From the NCBI RefSeq assembly GCF_006385135.1, contig NZ_CP041025.1:2201501-2265500 (forward strand): a DNA stretch of 64,000 nt, in the 5' to 3' direction. Position 1 is the stretch's first letter. Each line of letters begins with the position of its first letter. The notes beneath the pieces are model-generated. The model did not search any database. It was not told where the DNA came from and saw only the letters and a list, made by a program, of their open reading frames with translations. Below, one piece after another: positions 60,838 to 64,000 of the stretch. The DNA is from Paremcibacter congregatus (GTDB lineage: Bacteria > Pseudomonadota > Alphaproteobacteria > Sphingomonadales > Emcibacteraceae). A program made the position numbers and the translations under genes.

Positions 60838-63432
60838 TTACCCTTCCGGCATCCGGAAGGGCTTTTTATCCATAAAGCGGCTGAGTACATTCAAAGTGAT
60901 CTGGGAGATGTTATTGTCATAGCCAGCGTGGCTTAAAGAGCCGATATAAGACATGGAACCAACGCTAAATACCGCACCCCCTTTGGAGGTTTCAAAGAAG
61001 GTCATATCTGCCCGCGGCATAGCAAAGCGAGGGGCAAATTCCTCTCGCTCGAGCCCCCCCAGCATAAAGTGCCAGGGCTTGCCAAAGTCTGTGCTACGCG
61101 CAACGATCAGCGCATGGGAAGGCGTCCCCTTATCGAAGCTGGCCCCATCAACCTCAAACCCTGCCGCGCCATTGCCGCTTAAGCCAAAGCTTCCCAGCAA
61201 CTCCCCCTTCACACCGGCAAAGATGAAAGCAGCCCTTGTGTCCCCAGCCGCCTCCGTGCGCTTGTAAGGCACAGATTGCGTCGAATAGGGAGAGGCAACC
61301 CATCCGACCCCAACAGTACGCTGCTCCGGCCGATGCGCACTACGCCACAAGCCGGCATCCCGGCCATCATATTCATTAACCGCTTGCTGGACGCCCCAAT
61401 AATCACCGCCAAAAAGAAGGCCCCCGCCAACATTCTTGCGGACCTCCACAACACCGTCCAGAGTAGGATGGAAAGGGGTTGTCCAGCAATAGCCGTTACC
61501 GCCAAGATACATCCAACGACCGCCCTGATCCAGATAACCCTCAACCGCATCGAGCATCTCACTGGAATAATATTCCGGGTGATGGCCGTTCAGGATGACG
61601 TTATAGTTTTTAAGAAGGTCAACCCCCTCGGCCTGCATCATATCGTCGGTAATGATGTCCACCTCAATACCCTTGGCATAGAACCAGTCGGTCAGAAAGG
61701 TATCCATGCACAGCTTGGTGTAGCCAGCGGCCAGTTTTAAATTAAGGTTTGGCACTTTCTGAGTTGCATGCCAATGATATCCTCCTCCCGTATGGTTCCG
61801 ATAAACCCCGCCCCCCAATTCGCGGCGATGTTTGGCATAAAAAGCCGCCTCATGAGGAGATAGGCCTGCGACGGATGGATGAACAAAATGATCCTTCTCT
61901 ATCTTTGTAGAGCCATCAAACTGTTTACGGGCAATGGGTATATTCAGAGAGAAATGCTCATCCATATTGGAATAGGCCGAATAGCTGACCGTCGGCACCA
62001 GATAGGCCGCCTTAGACGTTGTCCGGCCCTTTGGCGGGGCCACGAAAAACGGAATATGTTCGATAAAGTCCCCATGCTTCAGGCGTACAGCATATATACC
62101 ACTTGGTAGCCCCTTGGGGACTTTATAAGAAAAGTCCGTCTCCCACTGGGCGTCATAAAGATCATCATCATGAAACGCACAGGCACCGTAATGATCCGGC
62201 TTCACCGTCCACTCCGTAATACTGCCATCAAACCGTACCCCCGTAACGCCTCTGTCAGGCAGATTTATGGTCTCACCGTGCAGATTATTCTTTGATAGGT
62301 CATGCACCTTGGTGGTGCCAATGTCTTTGCCAAAGTCCCAAAAGCCTATAACTTTTAAGGCTCTCTTCTTTGGCACGACCAGCCCAGAAACCTCCTGAAC
62401 TTCTTTAGGCGACAACGCCCCATGGGTCAGCCGGACAGAATCCAGCTTGCCATTTAATACCTGTGCCGGCGCACGGTAATATTTACCGCGCTTGCGGCCT
62501 GTCGTCGCCCCAAATCGCAGCACGCCTTTTTGCCTCGGCTTGGCTCCTGCTGGCAAGGCCAAGGTAGCACTTTGGGGACGCACCGCATATTCATTGGCAA
62601 AATAGCCATCTATATGTTCGCTTGAGATTTTAAGACTACCGCTATCAGCATCATAGCTGGCCGCGACCAGAAACCAACGTTTTTTCAATAATGGCCGTCC
62701 GAGTATAATCTTATGGGTTTTACCATTACTGCCGGCTATCTTAAAAGACGGTCTGCCCTGCCGGTCCAGATACAAGGACCAGCCAGTACCAGCTTCCTCG
62801 TCCCAGCGCGCAACGAGTGTTTGCTCGTCAATAACCTCTTCAGTCTCTTCAATACCTAAACCCTCATGGCCAATATAAGTATCCGGATAATGGTGAAGCT
62901 TCTCACCCTTCTTCAGTATGAGGGAGGGAAAGACATAGCTTTGCACCGTAAAGCTTTTGATATTATTCAGGCCCCTGGATTCAGGAACTTCCACACAAGA
63001 GCCGGGGGCTGAAATCTGATGCCGTCCCGGATATTGGCGCGCAAAAGGCGCTTCAAGCTCAAGCTCCTTCTGCATCTTCTGCGCTGGCCAGATATTCCCG
63101 TGTATCACACGCACCAGATCAGCCTCATAGGGACCACCAGCATAGGTGCTGACCTTAAAATCCAGCGTATCACCAGGCCGAGCATGCCAGGGCCAGCAAT
63201 AACCAAGGATCGTACGCTTTGGAAGCGCACGCCAGTCTTCTTGCTCCCAGTAGTTCCCAGCGGCTGATGATACAACTGCCGTTTCAGCCTTCGCTTCTCC
63301 AGCAAATATACGTGAGCCCACGGCAGCCATTATACCGGCCGCCCCTGACGCCTTCATAAAATCACGGCGACCGGGGCTCTTCGATTCAGGCGCACTATCC
63401 TTGGGCTTACTTCTATTAAGATCATCTGTCAT
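60838..63432 (-). CDS. Tat-exported N,N-dimethylformamidase large-subunit-like protein
   Basis: 864 aa. A twin-arginine signal (GRRDFMKASGAAGIMAAVGS, about 21-41) predicts periplasmic location. A concanavalin/LamG-like domain (about 190-350, ending LTHGALSPKEVQEVSGLV) is inserted in the middle. The C-terminal half (about 395-860) matches the DMF amidohydrolase large-subunit domain with GIYAVRLKHGDFIEHIPFFV, VDIITDDMMQAEGVDLLKNY and GGRWMYLGGNGYCW. Characterised enzymes are cytosolic, bind tyrosine-liganded iron and need a small subunit, which is absent here. It probably hydrolyses an amide C-N bond. Confidence 0.85.
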   Translation of the reverse strand: MTDDLNRSKPKDSAPESKSPGRRDFMKASGAAGIMAAVGSRIFAGEAKAETAVVSSAAGNYWEQEDWRALPKRTILGYCWPWHARPGDTLDFKVSTYAGGPYEADLVRVIHGNIWPAQKMQKELELEAPFARQYPGRHQISAPGSCVEVPESRGLNNIKSFTVQSYVFPSLILKKGEKLHHYPDTYIGHEGLGIEETEEVIDEQTLVARWDEEAGTGWSLYLDRQGRPSFKIAGSNGKTHKIILGRPLLKKRWFLVAASYDADSGSLKISSEHIDGYFANEYAVRPQSATLALPAGAKPRQKGVLRFGATTGRKRGKYYRAPAQVLNGKLDSVRLTHGALSPKEVQEVSGLVVPKKRALKVIGFWDFGKDIGTTKVHDLSKNNLHGETINLPDRGVTGVRFDGSITEWTVKPDHYGACAFHDDDLYDAQWETDFSYKVPKGLPSGIYAVRLKHGDFIEHIPFFVAPPKGRTTSKAAYLVPTVSYSAYSNMDEHFSLNIPIARKQFDGSTKIEKDHFVHPSVAGLSPHEAAFYAKHRRELGGGVYRNHTGGGYHWHATQKVPNLNLKLAAGYTKLCMDTFLTDWFYAKGIEVDIITDDMMQAEGVDLLKNYNVILNGHHPEYYSSEMLDAVEGYLDQGGRWMYLGGNGYCWTTPFHPTLDGVVEVRKNVGGGLLFGGDYWGVQQAVNEYDGRDAGLWRSAHRPEQRTVGVGWVASPYSTQSVPYKRTEAAGDTRAAFIFAGVKGELLGSFGLSGNGAAGFEVDGASFDKGTPSHALIVARSTDFGKPWHFMLGGLEREEFAPRFAMPRADMTFFETSKGGAVFSVGSMSYIGSLSHAGYDNNISQITLNVLSRFMDKKPFRMPEG

Positions 63433-63592
63433 GGCTTTTCCACTCCGCTCCTATGTAAAATTTATAATAATTTGCACGTTCATTAAAGAGGTCGCCCACA
63501 AACAACCGCTCAACAACCCTGCTACTATGAGCCGCTGCCGCATTGAGGTTTCCGACCTGATAGCTGGAACTAAACCTGTTATTGACTTGTAA
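63433..63592. other. Spacer before the dimethylformamidase-like gene
   Basis: About 160 bases between the receptor's downstream hairpin and the Tat-enzyme start. It probably carries the promoter for the downstream cluster, but no clear -35/-10 pair stands out. A minus-strand frame crossing it (63451-63720) overlaps the hairpin and the receptor gene and is not credible. Confidence 0.35.
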
Positions 63593-63628
63593 AGTATCAG
63601 GGCGAGCATAAAAGCCCGCCCTGATACT
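63593..63628 (-). terminator. Hairpin terminator after the TonB receptor gene
   Basis: AGTATCAGGGCG (63593-63604) and CGCCCTGATACT (63617-63628) are perfect 12-bp arms around a 12-base loop. It starts 27 bases after the receptor stop. The T tract downstream on the minus strand is weak, so partial read-through into the catabolic cluster is possible. Confidence 0.7.
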
Positions 63629-63655
63629 ATTGGAACATCTTTTTGAAGTTCAGCT

Positions 63656-64000
63656 TTAGAAGTTATAGCCCACATTGATCCCAATCGTGCGGGGCCGCAA
63701 ACGATAGGCCCTGTCATCAAGTGCCACCGTATCTGCGTGTGTTAGCGCATTCTCATTGGTAAGGTTATGCACAAAGAGACCAATATCCAACTGACCCGTG
63801 TAGAGGGAAACACCTGCACTTATATTGAGCTGGCTATACCCCCCCGTTCTGGTGCCGACTTCCCCAAGCTTGTTGTAAAATTCATTGACATAAGAATAAT
63901 CACCGCGCACATAGGATGGATTATCTCCTAGATCATATTCGTACTGCAATCCGATATTTACGGTAAAATCAGCGGCACCGGGCAAGCGGTCACCAGCAAA
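63656..64000 (-). CDS. TonB-dependent receptor, C-terminal part (cut by window edge)
   Basis: The frame is open to the window edge (about 114 codons visible). The strands RTGGYSQLNISAGVSLYTG, LDIGLFVHNLTNENALTHAD and RPRTIGINVGYNF form the last beta-strands of a TonB-dependent outer-membrane receptor, ending in the usual C-terminal Phe. It is the probable high-affinity uptake port for the substrate handled by the exported and cytosolic enzymes downstream. Plug and TonB box are outside the window. Confidence 0.9.
   Translation of the reverse strand, partial: FAGDRLPGAADFTVNIGLQYEYDLGDNPSYVRGDYSYVNEFYNKLGEVGTRTGGYSQLNISAGVSLYTGQLDIGLFVHNLTNENALTHADTVALDDRAYRLRPRTIGINVGYNF

Noticed and set aside
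1-64000. CRISPR arrays, tRNA or rRNA genes
   Set aside because: No regularly spaced 25-40-base repeats, no T-loop-like GTTCRANTC in a cloverleaf context and no rRNA stretches were seen. Weak tRNA-like folds could be missed by eye.
44122-64000. Calling the island a microcystin degradation (mlr) cluster
   Set aside because: mlrA and mlrD are absent, and the M81 and serine hydrolase families are broad; only an analogy is justified.

Overview
The window looks like chromosome of a Gram-negative alphaproteobacterium. Pointers are a Ti-plasmid/Tn4371-type trb conjugation cluster with DUF2840, DUF2274 and DUF2285 partners, a TonB-dependent receptor tail, Tat-exported enzymes and an isoquinoline-oxidoreductase-like pair. 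I cannot fix the order or genus. Hand counts of single 60-base lines show a composition mosaic: 26/60 G+C at 901, 30/60 at 30001 and 18/60 at 36661.

Region 1 (1-7.6 kb) is one minus-strand operon: periplasmic adaptor, ABC ATPase, MacB/FtsX permease, a DUF2306 membrane protein, a sigma-54 response regulator and its sensor kinase (cut by the window edge). A near-perfect sigma-54 promoter lies in front of the adaptor, so the last two genes probably control their own efflux operon.

Region 2 (7.6-22 kb) holds housekeeping and accessory genes. These are a PUA-less glutamate-5-kinase-like enzyme, YCII and DUF1330 proteins, an alpha/beta hydrolase, a MarR/NmrA unit with twin operator-like sites, a nucleoside hydrolase plus adenosine-deaminase-like pair facing a LysR regulator, a MocR regulator with a Cys/Met-metabolism PLP enzyme, and a two-subunit molybdenum oxidoreductase. 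At 15.7-16.3 kb an Lrp/AsnC gene tail is fused to the frameshifted tail of a relaxase.

Region 3 (22-44.1 kb) is a decayed conjugative element. Its left flank is a graveyard of gene fragments (IS3 transposase, acidic plasmid-type protein, dihydrofolate-reductase-family tail) with strong inverted repeats. The transfer core follows: DUF2274, trbI-G-F-L-J-E-D-C-B, an RHH protein, traG, relaxase, traF, DUF2840, an HTH protein and a frameshifted DUF6499/DUF2285 regulator bracketed by two arrays of 23-bp-spaced ATRTTCAY repeats. No integrase, repA or parA is visible. Between traG and the relaxase sits an AT-rich three-gene cargo (ParB-like protein, unrecognised protein with a nuclease-like core, Dam-type methylase). 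It is the best candidate for an undescribed defence or restriction system.

Region 4 (44.1-64 kb) is about 20 kb of minus-strand genes that look like a catabolic island. It has a TonB receptor tail, a Tat-exported dimethylformamidase-like protein, an exported cyclophilin, a class-C-beta-lactamase-like serine hydrolase, an APC permease, an acyl-CoA ligase, two amidohydrolases, an Asp/Glu racemase, an exported MlrC-type M81 protein, an exported esterase, a MaoC hydratase, an SDR, a thiolase, an aminotransferase and a YcaC-like hydrolase. Together they suggest uptake and stepwise cleavage of an amide- or peptide-linked compound carrying D-amino acids and an acyl part. The substrate is unknown.
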